Shown here: in pieces, positions 26,512 to 35,800 of the stretch
How the letters are laid out: each line of letters begins with the position of its first letter
Position numbering within the stretch: position 1 is the first letter of the stretch
NCBI RefSeq assembly: GCF_900105905.1
Contig: NZ_FNSV01000002.1
Span: forward strand, 62,001 to 126,000
DNA length: 64,000 nt
From: Rhodococcus koreensis
GTDB lineage: Bacteria; Actinomycetota; Actinomycetes; Mycobacteriales; Mycobacteriaceae
Direction: 5' to 3'
Notes under the pieces: model-generated
What the model was told of the DNA's origin: nothing
Databases searched by the model: none
What the model saw: only the letters and a program-made list of their open reading frames with translations
Made by a program: the position numbers and the translations under genes

Positions 26512-27897
26512 TCAGGTGCCGGACGCGGCGACCGCGTTCTCCAGATCGGTCAGCGACGTCTCCAGGTGCGTGATGATCCGCTGGAGGTGCGGGACGGCGT
26601 GCCGATCACCGACCACCCCGACGTCGAGCTGACCGGACCGGCTGGTGAGGGTGATGCTCAGCGCCTGACCCCCGAGGACCGTCGGCGCCGGGTACACCGC
26701 GTCCAGGCGCGCGCCGTTCCAGTACCGCGGCCGCGACGGGCCCGGCATGTAGGAGATCATGACGTTGAACGGCGGGGGAGTGTCGTCGACGAACCGGCGG
26801 ACCGGTTCGAGCAGGATCGGGCTGATCGCCAGTGCGCTCATCACCTGGAACTGGGTGTGGCTCAGCGCCCCGAACACCCGGTTGGTGTGCTCGACCGATT
26901 CGCTGATGCGGGCGAGGCGGGCGGCCGGGTCCGCTTCGTCGGTGGCCAGCCCGACGACCATCGCGCCGACCCCGTGGTCGCGGCCGCGTGGTCCGATCAT
27001 GGTGCCGCCGAGGTCGAGCGGGACCGGCAGCATCGCAGTCAACGGCGCTTCGGGCAGTGCGTACTGCTCGACGAGATAGTGACGCAGCGCCCCCGAGCAC
27101 ATCGCGAGCACCACCGCGTTGATCGTGGTGCGGGCGGCGGCGGCCACCGACACCAGACGCCGGATCGGCCACGACCGGGCCGCGAGTTTCCGGGCCCGGC
27201 CGACGGGGACGTTGAGCATCGTGGGCGGTGACTGCAGGGGAAGCGTCAGATGCTGGTCGCGGACACCGTCGTACGCGACTTTCGCGAGCGCGGGCAGCAC
27301 CCCGACGATGCTGGTGGCGGCCCGCACCCCGGCCCGGACCGCGGCGACGGGCAGCGCGGATTCGCGCCGCGGCGTGCCGGACACCCCGGGTGTCCACGGT
27401 GCGGGGCAGTCGCGGGCGTCGGGGTCTGTCGACAGGGCGTGGTGGAGGAGCCGCAGCCCCGCCGGTCCGTCCATCAGCGACAGGTGGATCTTCGAGAACA
27501 CGGCCGTCCGTCCGTCCGCGAGCCCCTCGATGACGTGGATCTCCCACATCGGGTGTTGCGGATCGAGCGGCATGCCGTGCATCTGGGACACCAGCGACAG
27601 CAGGTCCTCCATGCGGCCCCGCCCCGGCACCGCCGTGTGCCGCACGTGGTAGCCGAGGTCGATGCGGTCGTCGAACGACCACCACGGGTAACTGGCGCCC
27701 CGCAGGGGGCGGACGGCGCGCCGGCGGAACGTGTCGGACGCACCCTCCTGCGAGATCAGCGCCTCGTACATGACCCGGGCGTGATCTGGTCCCGATTCGC
27801 GCGGCGGTTCGAACAGTTCGAGCGCACCCATGTGCATGGGGTGCGAGGGTGTTTCGAACAGCACGAACATCGCCTCGGTGGGACTCATCACCGACAT
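26512..27897 (-). CDS. WS/DGAT-family acyltransferase with altered catalytic motif
   Basis: A 461-residue wax ester synthase/diacylglycerol acyltransferase-type protein. The N-terminus (MSPTEAMFVLFETPSHPMHM) and the C-terminal region (PFNVMISYMPGPSRPRYWNG) are typical. The catalytic motif HHXXXDG reads HLSLMDG at 27466-27486: the second histidine, the presumed general base in this superfamily, is leucine. The protein may be inactive for acyl transfer or have another role. ATG 27897 is chosen because AGAAAGAGG precedes it; ATG 27915 lacks a site. Compare the canonical copy at 42872-44287. Confidence 0.88.
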   Translation of the reverse strand: MSVMSPTEAMFVLFETPSHPMHMGALELFEPPRESGPDHARVMYEALISQEGASDTFRRRAVRPLRGASYPWWSFDDRIDLGYHVRHTAVPGRGRMEDLLSLVSQMHGMPLDPQHPMWEIHVIEGLADGRTAVFSKIHLSLMDGPAGLRLLHHALSTDPDARDCPAPWTPGVSGTPRRESALPVAAVRAGVRAATSIVGVLPALAKVAYDGVRDQHLTLPLQSPPTMLNVPVGRARKLAARSWPIRRLVSVAAAARTTINAVVLAMCSGALRHYLVEQYALPEAPLTAMLPVPLDLGGTMIGPRGRDHGVGAMVVGLATDEADPAARLARISESVEHTNRVFGALSHTQFQVMSALAISPILLEPVRRFVDDTPPPFNVMISYMPGPSRPRYWNGARLDAVYPAPTVLGGQALSITLTSRSGQLDVGVVGDRHAVPHLQRIITHLETSLTDLENAVAASGT

Positions 27898-28017
27898 GCA
27901 GCGCCTCTTTCTCATGCTCGGGACACGACCCCGAGCATGCCCCGGCGCATCCCACGTCTCCAGGGTAAGCAGAACATGGAAACTTCTTCCACAGGGCCGT
28001 TTTCGTGCCGCGCCTGC

Positions 28018-29184
28018 TCAACCCCGATCGAGCTGCGGAAATACCGTCTCGCGGGCGAGGAGCAGGACGGCGGCGGCGACGGGAATCGCGAGCAGCGCCC
28101 CGACGATGCCCAGCAGTGCCCCGCCGATGAGGACGGCGACGACGGTGACCATCGGGGGCACCTTGACGGTTCTACCGATGATGCGGGGAACGAGGAGATA
28201 GTCCTCGAACAGGCGGAGGGCGATGAAGAAGACGATGGTCGCCAGCGACACCGGCAGCGACACGGTCAGGGCGACCAGGGCCACCACGACACCGGCGAGG
28301 GTGGAACCGACCACAGGAATCAGATCCAGCACGGCGACGAGGACGGCCAGCAACAGCGGGTAGGGGACGTCGAAGGCGACCAGCCACACGAACGTGAGGA
28401 CGGCGGTGATCAGCGAGATCAGGAGGTTGCCGAGCACGTAGCCGCCGACCTTCGCGAAGATTTCGTCACCGATCAGAATCGTGCGCGGTCGCCGCGAGTT
28501 CGGGGCCAGGCGGTACAGGGAGGCCCGGATGTGCCCGAAGTCGGCGAGGAAGTACGCGGTGAGTACGACCACGATCACCATGCCGCTGATGGCGCTGAAC
28601 ACGAACTTGCCCGCGCCGACGATCCCGCCGAGCACCACCGGCACATTGCCCGCATCGAGCGCCCGGCGCAGTTCGTCCTGCAGATGGAAGCGGGTGCTCA
28701 GTTCCTCCAGCACCGGGTAACGCTGCTCGAGGTGGCCCAGGTAGTCGGGGGCGTTGTGGACGAGAGCGCCGCCCTGCGTCACCATCGGCGGGATCGCCGC
28801 GGCAAGGAAACCGGCCAGTATCGCGAACGCGACGACGAAAACCGTTGTGACGGCTGCCCATCGGGGAAATCCGTGCCGCACCAGCCAGGACACGGCCGGT
28901 TCGAGACCGATTGCGAGGAAGGCGGCGACGGCGATGAGCACCAGCACCCCGCGGGCGGCGAGAACGACCTCGATCAGCGCGTACGTGACGGCGACACCGG
29001 CGGCCCCGGCCATGCCGATGAAGAACGGAGACCGGCGGTCGAACCGCGGGCCGGGTTTGCCCAGCGGATGCGCCGCCGTGCTGATGCGTGCCGCGCCCTG
29101 CTCCGCGGCGACGATCGGCTGCTCCTGCGCGGAGGAATGCGGGTGGGCCACGTTGTCGTCGTGGCCCCCGCCGCCCCCGGTCAC
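28018..29184 (-). CDS. AI-2E family transporter (PerM-like permease)
   Basis: A 388-residue polytopic membrane protein of the AI-2 exporter family. It has about seven or eight hydrophobic segments, including GVLVLIAVAAFLAIGLEPAV, VTTVFVVAFAILAGFLAAAI and VVAVLIGGALLGIVGALLAI. The conserved PIP/DLIPVVGSTLAG segment of the family is at about residues 290-302. The GTG start at 29184 overlaps the upstream stop (GTGA); GTG 29151 is an alternative. The solute is unknown; family members also include Na+/H+ antiporters. Confidence 0.88.
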   Translation of the reverse strand: MTGGGGGHDDNVAHPHSSAQEQPIVAAEQGAARISTAAHPLGKPGPRFDRRSPFFIGMAGAAGVAVTYALIEVVLAARGVLVLIAVAAFLAIGLEPAVSWLVRHGFPRWAAVTTVFVVAFAILAGFLAAAIPPMVTQGGALVHNAPDYLGHLEQRYPVLEELSTRFHLQDELRRALDAGNVPVVLGGIVGAGKFVFSAISGMVIVVVLTAYFLADFGHIRASLYRLAPNSRRPRTILIGDEIFAKVGGYVLGNLLISLITAVLTFVWLVAFDVPYPLLLAVLVAVLDLIPVVGSTLAGVVVALVALTVSLPVSLATIVFFIALRLFEDYLLVPRIIGRTVKVPPMVTVVAVLIGGALLGIVGALLAIPVAAAVLLLARETVFPQLDRG

Positions 29185-29630
29185 GGTCGTTTGACGACTC
29201 TGTCCCGCCGTCCGCCACCGGCGGCGGCGTTGCCGATGCGGGGACAGCGATCCGCGGCAGCCGGTACGGCGGGGCCGGGACCGTTCGCGCCCGGCAGTGC
29301 CGGTGTGGAGCGGCAGTAGTCGTCGATCAACTCCACCGCACGTTCTGCGCACACGGCGGGCGACGGCATCCGGCCGAGGCCGAGGCCGTCGATCACGATG
29401 ACACTGCGGCGGCCCAGTCCTTCGACGCCGAGTGACCAGCCGAAGGTCCGGTTCCACGCGAGCACCGCGTTGCGACCGGGCAGATAGTGCAACCGGAACG
29501 GCAGCACGAGGACGGCGTCGAATCCGTCGCAGTCCCACCAGTCGATGGAATCGGCGTGAACGCTCCTGGCCACCGTGTGGATGTAGTCCCGAACGGTGCG
29601 GGTGTCGGCAATGCCTGTTCCGCTCTTCAT
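29181..29630 (-). CDS. DUF6292 family protein
   Basis: A 149-residue cytoplasmic protein. DYIHTVARSVHADSIDWWDC and LPGRNAVLAWNRTFGWSLGV match the actinobacterial DUF6292 pattern. The C-terminal 35 residues are low-complexity Pro/Ala/Gly/Arg. Translationally coupled to the AI-2E transporter. Function unknown. Confidence 0.7.
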   Translation of the reverse strand: MKSGTGIADTRTVRDYIHTVARSVHADSIDWWDCDGFDAVLVLPFRLHYLPGRNAVLAWNRTFGWSLGVEGLGRRSVIVIDGLGLGRMPSPAVCAERAVELIDDYCRSTPALPGANGPGPAVPAAADRCPRIGNAAAGGGRRDRVVKRP

Positions 29631-29747
29631 CGTCCACCGCCTCAGCTGTTTGACGATCGACATACCCGGCCCCGCAACAGTTGAAACTTCACCCACCGGT
29701 GGGTGCTCGAGGGGCGCAGCGCGCCGGTCTGCGGGTAGCCTCGCCGC

Positions 29748-30458
29748 ATGCCGTACTTGGAACGCTCGGGTGATGTGTTCGTCCTGTACTTCGGGGAGGA
29801 AGGGGAACGGGACAGCGAGAACGCCTTCCACCCGGACTGGATCGCGAGTGTCGACGGACTCCTCGATCGGGTCGAGCAGCACGACGGCCCCGCCGCGCTG
29901 GTGACGACCGCGGTCGGAAAGTTCTACTCCACCGGTCTCGACACCGCCTGGGTCCTCGCCAACACCGACAAGCTGAACTCCTACATCGACCGTGTGCAGG
30001 CCCTGTTCGCGCGGATTCTCACCTTTCCACTGCCCACCGTGGCCGCGCTGACCGGACACACCTTCGGCGGCGGCGCCATCCTCGCGGCCGCCCACGATCA
30101 CCGGGTGATGCGGGAGGATCGCGGCTACTTCTGCCTGCCGGGGATCACCATCGGGGCGAGCTACGCACCCGGCAGCATCGCGCTGCTCGCAGCCCGCCTG
30201 CCCGCGCGGGCGGTGCACACCGCCCTGGTGACCGGACAGCGGTACGGCGGCATCGCGGCGAAGGAACTCGGATTCGTCGACGAGGTCGCCTCCGAACAGC
30301 AGGTGCTCGCCGACGCCGTCGCACACGCGCAGGGACTCGTCGCGACGCGCGGGCGCACGCTCGGTGAAATCAAGTCCTCCCTCTACTCCGGCGCCGTCGC
30401 CTCGCTCCGCACCCCGGTCGTGAACCTCGAGACGCAGGAGGCGTTGAACGGCGGCTGA
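29748..30458 (+). CDS. Enoyl-CoA hydratase/isomerase family protein
   Basis: A 236-residue crotonase-fold protein. The oxyanion-hole segments are KFYSTGLDTAWV near residue 57 and ALTGHTFGGGAILAAAHDHR near residue 102. The catalytic Glu pair of true hydratases is not evident in the usual places. It is short for the family and may be a delta3,delta2-enoyl-CoA isomerase-like enzyme. Stand-alone gene. Confidence 0.85.
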   Translation: MPYLERSGDVFVLYFGEEGERDSENAFHPDWIASVDGLLDRVEQHDGPAALVTTAVGKFYSTGLDTAWVLANTDKLNSYIDRVQALFARILTFPLPTVAALTGHTFGGGAILAAAHDHRVMREDRGYFCLPGITIGASYAPGSIALLAARLPARAVHTALVTGQRYGGIAAKELGFVDEVASEQQVLADAVAHAQGLVATRGRTLGEIKSSLYSGAVASLRTPVVNLETQEALNGG

Positions 30459-30566
30459 CGAGTCACCACGCACTTCGAGGGGTGTCTTCCGGGAAAACGG
30501 GTACTACTCCCGCGAGGAACGGGGCGTCGGGCATCCGTTCCCACCGGCACCCCGGAGGCGACCACC

Positions 30567-30977
30567 ATGAAACGCGTACTGACACTTGTCCTGTCGATCC
30601 TACTGGCCGCCTTCGCGCTGGTCGCGTGCGGAAACGGCAGCGACGACTCGTCCGCTTCCTCCGAATCGGAGCACGGCGGGGACCACATGATGACCGACAT
30701 GCCGTCGATGCCGATGTCCATGCCTGCGGGTGCACGGGAGATCGTGATCAGCGACTTCAAGTACACGCTGCCCGGCACGTTCGCGCCGGGAGAGCAGGTC
30801 ACCGTCCGCAACGACGACACCGCCGAACACACCGTGACCGCAGACACCGGCGACCTGTTCGACGTGGAGGTCGAACCGGGTGCGACCGCGACGTTCACGG
30901 TGCCCGGGCAGCCGGGCACTTTCGCCTTCCACTGCACCTACCACCCGAACATGGTGGGGACGCTCGAAGTTCGGTGA
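30567..30977 (+). CDS. Cupredoxin-domain lipoprotein
   Basis: A 136-residue exported blue-copper-type protein. A signal peptide ends in the lipobox LVAC (Cys21), so the mature protein is lipid-anchored. A polar Ser/His/Met-rich linker (DHMMTDMPSMPMSMP) follows. The cupredoxin domain has the four type-1 copper ligands: His in AEHTVT, then Cys, His and Met in FHCTYHPNM. Probable role: extracytoplasmic copper binding or electron transfer. The Met-rich linker may also bind Cu(I). Confidence 0.9.
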   Translation: MKRVLTLVLSILLAAFALVACGNGSDDSSASSESEHGGDHMMTDMPSMPMSMPAGAREIVISDFKYTLPGTFAPGEQVTVRNDDTAEHTVTADTGDLFDVEVEPGATATFTVPGQPGTFAFHCTYHPNMVGTLEVR

Positions 30978-30983
30978 CCCCCG

Positions 30984-31436
30984 TCAGTCCAGCGGCTCGA
31001 TGCGGAACACCTCGCACCGGTCGGCGGCGGCCGCGAACGCCTCCGGAGAGGAGTTCGCGACCGTCCCTGCCTTCAGGAACATGGTGACCCCGTGCGGCAC
31101 CCGGATCGGGAACTCGCGAAGGATCCGGGCCCGCTCCGATACCGGCAACGCGACCAGGCGAACACGCTCGCGGTGGCGCCCGCGGGTCAGTTCCCCGCGC
31201 CCGGCCGCCCGGGCGTTCTTCGCCCAATCCGATTCGGCGTACCCGGCGACGACGTAGGTGTGGCCGTCCACCTCGTACGGCGAGACCGGCGTCGACCGCG
31301 GCACCCCCGTCGTCCGGCCCGGGACGGTGAGCGCCGGCATCGGCATCGGCACCCCCAGCCGGTGCAGGCCGACGATCACCCTGTTGACGTGGGCGAGATA
31401 CCACGGCGGCAGCACTCTCCCGGTCCGGCGCACCAT
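30984..31436 (-). CDS. Deazaflavin (F420)-dependent nitroreductase-family protein (Ddn-like)
   Basis: A 150-residue split-barrel protein of the Ddn/FDOR-A family, which uses reduced F420 as cofactor. LTVPGRTTGVPRSTPVSPYEVDG is the family signature, followed by VVAGYAESDWAKNARAAGRG. Family roles in mycobacteria include quinone reduction and activation of nitroimidazoles. ATG 31436 is chosen with AGGC nearby. It converges with the cupredoxin gene, 6 bases apart. Confidence 0.87.
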   Translation of the reverse strand: MVRRTGRVLPPWYLAHVNRVIVGLHRLGVPMPMPALTVPGRTTGVPRSTPVSPYEVDGHTYVVAGYAESDWAKNARAAGRGELTRGRHRERVRLVALPVSERARILREFPIRVPHGVTMFLKAGTVANSSPEAFAAAADRCEVFRIEPLD

Positions 31437-31633
31437 GCCTCGACTATTCCGAACCCGCCGCTGCCGTGGCAACCACCTCGGGCACATGTTCCCAGCCAGG
31501 CACCTCGGCCCAGGCGTGTCGAGCAGTCCGGGCACGGGCGAGGAGGCGGTCACACAGGATTCGATGCCCAAGGACCGGCGACGGGGGACCTTCGGCCCTG
31601 CCCGCGCCGACGAAGCAGCGAGATGGTGGAACC

Positions 31634-32097
31634 ATGGGCTACGAAGTCGAACTGGTCGAAGTCGACGCAACCCCGGCGGCCGTGGTCCGGGGCCATGTCG
31701 ACTGGGACCGCCTCGTCGACTTTCTCGGGCCCGCATTCGGTGAGGTGGTCGCGGTCGCCGACAAACAGGGACGGCGCATCTCCGGGGCCCCGTTCGCGCG
31801 GTACCGCGAGTCTGCGGACGGACAGTGCGATATCGAAGCCGGATTCCCCCTCAGCGGCCGCATCACCGCCCGCGAACAGGTCGAACCGACGGCACTGCAG
31901 GGCGGCACCGTCGCCACGACAGTCCACGTGGGCGACTACCGAGGAGTGTGCGCCGCCTACGGCGCGGCCGCGCACTGGATCTCCGCCCACGGCTACGCCG
32001 TCTCCGGTGACCCCTGGGAGTGCTACCTCGACGGTCCCGGACTGCGGCACCCCACACGGAAGTGTTCTTCCCCTGCTGCGACCGCAACGAGCGCTGA
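31634..32097 (+). CDS. GyrI-like / AraC effector-binding domain protein with C-terminal frameshift
   Basis: A protein of about 154 residues with a single SOUL/GyrI-like small-molecule-binding domain (YEVELVEVDATPAAVVRGHV, VHVGDYRGVCAAYGAAAHW, WECYLDGPG). After the CCCC run at 32050-32053 the frame diverges. A one-base addition there restores the expected end TEVFFPCCDRNER and a TGA at 32097. As read, the frame instead runs on to 32368 with Arg/Pro-rich nonsense. Either a sequencing indel or a genuine late frameshift. Confidence 0.72.
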
Positions 32098-32132
32098 CCG
32101 CCGCCGCACAGACCATCCGACGAGGACGAACG

Positions 32133-32762
32133 ATGACAACCCGCGAACCTGCACCGCATTCACTCACCCCGAGCGCCGCGGTCGATACCGAAGCTCGACC
32201 ACTGCCGCTGAGGGTGGCCGCCCCGCGACTCGCCCGCTGCGCCGCACGAACGGCATTCCTGCTCGCACGCCGCCGCCTGCACCAACCAACCCGAAACAAG
32301 GGCCGGCGGATGACCTTCGCCGACGGCACCACCGGCACCGTCTACCGGGAAACCGTTGCGGACGGTGACCCTCTCGCCGACCCGGTAGTCCTCGTCGTGT
32401 CCTTCCGGCTGCGCGGAGTCCACGGCCGTGGCCACGCCCTCTTCCGGGCAGAGAGCTTGCTCAACACCCCCCTGTTCGCCGGATTCCCCGGCTTCGTCTC
32501 CAAGCTGTGGCTGACGGCAGACGAAGACGAGAGATACCGGGGGTTCTATCAGTGGGACGGCGCCCGGGCCGCCGACGACTACGTGAGCGCGTTGTGGTGG
32601 CCCCTGGCCCTGGTGAGCCACCGTGCTTCGATCCGATACCGCGTGCTGCCCGGCCTACGACGCGACGAGGTTCTCGCAGACTCCGCCGCACCCGACGCGA
32701 GCACCGGCCCCACCTGCGGGCCCTGGTGGCGACTGGTCCGAACGGGAAGTCGATCGCGATGA
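32133..32762 (+). CDS. Hypothetical protein
   Basis: A 209-residue protein. A polar, basic N-terminal 65 residues precedes a compact domain (VVLVVSFRLRGVHGRGHALF, FPGFVSKLWLTADEDERYRG, FYQWDGARAADDYVSALWW) that resembles YdhR-like ferredoxin-fold monooxygenases, but the match is too weak to name it. GAGGACGA precedes ATG 32133. It follows the GyrI-like gene and may share its transcript. Confidence 0.6.
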   Translation: MTTREPAPHSLTPSAAVDTEARPLPLRVAAPRLARCAARTAFLLARRRLHQPTRNKGRRMTFADGTTGTVYRETVADGDPLADPVVLVVSFRLRGVHGRGHALFRAESLLNTPLFAGFPGFVSKLWLTADEDERYRGFYQWDGARAADDYVSALWWPLALVSHRASIRYRVLPGLRRDEVLADSAAPDASTGPTCGPWWRLVRTGSRSR

Positions 32763-32882
32763 CCCCACACGGCGGCGAGCACTTCACGCCCGCGTGATCG
32801 AGGTCGAATGAGGCACGAACCTCCACTCCGCCCGCACCGCCGGGGCCGTCGAGTGGCTGGGGATGATCGGCGCACCACCAGG

Positions 32883-35800
32883 CTAGCCCAGGCTGATGGT
32901 GCAGCCCGGCCGCAGTTCGACGACCCGGTCGCGGCACATGATCTCGATCGGTCGCTGGTTTCCGGCGCCGGCGCTGACCTCGACCTGCCTCCCGCTGACC
33001 TTCAGCCACAGCTGGTGTCCACGGTACGAGATCGGAAACACCAGCGCGCCCATCGTCTCCGGCCACTGTGGGCCGAGAACCAGTCGATCTCCGCGTGTTT
33101 CGAGGCCGGTGAAACACCGCTGGAGTAGGTCGATGCTGCCTGCCATGGCAGCCAGGTGAATGCCCTCCGCGGTCGTACCGCCCTGGATGTCCGCGATATC
33201 GGAGGCGAGCACCCTCTCGAAGTAGTCCATCGCCTTGTCGCGGTTGGCGCGGGCCAGTACCCACGAGTGCACGACCGCGCTCAAGGTCGAGCCGTGCGAC
33301 GTTCGGGCGAGGTAGTAGTCGATGGTCCGCGGGATGGCGTCCGGTTCGAATCGATACTCCAGGAGCCCGAACAGATCCCGCAGTTCGTCGGCGGAGAGGA
33401 GGTAGAACAACATCAGCACATCGGCCTGCTTGGAGGCCCTGTACCGGTTGACGTCGTCGCCCTCGGCCTCGAGTATGCGGTCGAGCCGCTGGATGTCGCC
33501 GTACCGCTCCCGGTAGCGGTCCCAGTCGAGTTCGGTCAGATCGCCGTAGCCCTCGAACTGGCTGATCACCTGATCGTGGAAGGGAACGAACATGCGGCGG
33601 CTGATGTCAGACCACCGGGCCATCTCCTGCGCGTCCAGGTGGAGGCTGTCGACGAGGTCTGCCCGGTTCGGGGCGGGAACGGCATCGAGTGCTTCGATGG
33701 CACGCAGAATCACCCACACCGCCATGACATTGGTGTATGCGTTGTTGTCCACGCCGTCGTAGGGTGCGTCAGGATAGCCGGAATGGAATTCGTCCGGTCC
33801 GACGACGCCGCGGATGATGAACCGGGACCGCGCTCGATCGTACGATGCGAGGCTGGCGAAGAACCGGGCGATCTCCACGAGCATCTCGGCGCCGAAATCC
33901 CCGAGGAACTCCAGGTCACCGGTGACCTGGTAGTACTGCCACACGTTGTACGCGATCGCGATGCCGATGTGGTGTTGTCGCCAGCTGGGGTCGGGCAACC
34001 AGCGCCCCGATCGCGGATTGAGGTGCAGTTGCTGGCTTTCCTCACGCCCGTCGCTGCCCGACTGCCACGGGAACATCGCACCCCGGTACCCGGCGGCGCT
34101 CGCCGCGCGGCGGGCCTCGGGGAGACGACGGTACCGGTAGTGCAGCAGCGACCGGGTCAGTGCGGGAACTCGCAGATTCAAGACGGGGAAGACGAAGAGC
34201 TCGTCCCAGAAAATGTGGCCCCGGTACGCCTCGCCGTGCAAGCCACGAGCCGGGACACCCACGTCCAGGTCTGCGGTGTTCCGGGAAACCGTCTGCAGCA
34301 GGTGCAGTAGGTGGAACCGCACGATCCGCGATGCGTCCTCGTGGCCGGCGAGGTCGATTCCCACCCGGTCCCACAGGTGCTCCCACGCCAGCACGTGACC
34401 GTCGAGCAGTTCGTCGAATCTGCCAAACCCGGGCAGCCAGCGGGTAGCTTCGTCGCCGGGGTCGGAGATCGCGTGATCGCGCCCGGTGAACAGGGTCACC
34501 GTCTTCTCCATTGTGACTGGGCGCCCCGTCGCGATGTCGACGGTGATGTCGTGTCCGGTCCTTCCGTCGCGGTCGAAGAACCGGTAGTGGCTGTTGCAGG
34601 GCTTACCGTCGAACCACACCGTGGTCCGTGCCGCCATCGCCACCGGGATGCGGGACCGGTTCGTCTGCATGGTCAGTAGGACCGCATCGGGCGGCAGCTC
34701 GGCGGCGTGTACTCGTTCGAGGTGGTCGCTGGCGAGGTCTCGATACCTGTCGACGAGGGTGTTCCGCACCGAACCGTCTAGAGCCGAACGGAATTCGACT
34801 GTGCCGGACCAGTCTTCGGCCACGATCGTCGTCTGGAGCGCACAGACGTGGGGGAGATGCATTGCGACGAAACGGCGTTGGACGACCGAGGTCGTCCGCC
34901 CGTCCCGATCGCGGTACCGCAACCTGCGGGTGAGCACCGACCGGCGGAGGTCGAGATACTGGCGGTAGTCGAGCAATTCGACCGCATCGAGATCGAACCA
35001 CGGTCCGCCGTCGATGCGGAACGTCGTCGTCAGCCAGTTCGGCACGTTCACCAGGCTTTCGTTCACCAGGGCCGTGCCCGAACGCTCCTCACTCAAACGG
35101 TTGTAGACGCCCGCGACGTAGGTGCCCGGATAGTGGCCGGGTCCGGCCGGGGCTTCGGGTGCACAGCCGCGCGTGGCAAAGAATCCGTTACCCACCGTGC
35201 AGAGAGCCTCGCGAAGTTTCTCGGTCGCCGGGGAGTAGCCGTCGAAGAAGAGGGTCCATCCCCCGGCCCGCGATGCGTCCGCGGGGTCTCGGTCGAGCAG
35301 ATCCGCCAGTCGCTCGAGCAGTTCCCGAACCTGTGTGGGGGCGTTCACCGCGAACTGCGCCGCGGATCGCCGATCTGCGGCCTCCCGGCACCGGACCACA
35401 ATGCCCACCCCCTCGGCCGACACCGCGTCGAACGCGTCCTCGTCCGTCAGGTCGTCGCCGATGTAGATCGGCAGCGTCGACCCCGCATCGACGACGTGCT
35501 CGAGTATCCACTGCAATGCCCGGCCCTTGTCCCACTCGACGTCGGGGCGCAGTTCGATCACCTTCCGTCCACCGGTGACCCGAAGCGCCTCTTCCCGGCC
35601 CCCGACGTCGTACACCGCCGCCGCGACCTCGTCGACGTGCTCGGCCGGCACGTTCCGGTAGTGAACCGCGACGGTGAACCGCTTGCGTTCGACGAGCACA
35701 CCCGGAATGTGCTGCAGACGCTCCACCAGGACCGGGGCCACCCGGTCGAGCACAGGAACGGCGGCGAGCGCGCCGGGATTCTCGTACCTCTGGCCCGCGG

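Noticed and set aside
28018..29637. Longer 539-residue version of the AI-2E transporter
   Set aside because: The extra N-terminus is antisense noise over the DUF6292 gene; the GTGA overlap fixes the start near 29184.
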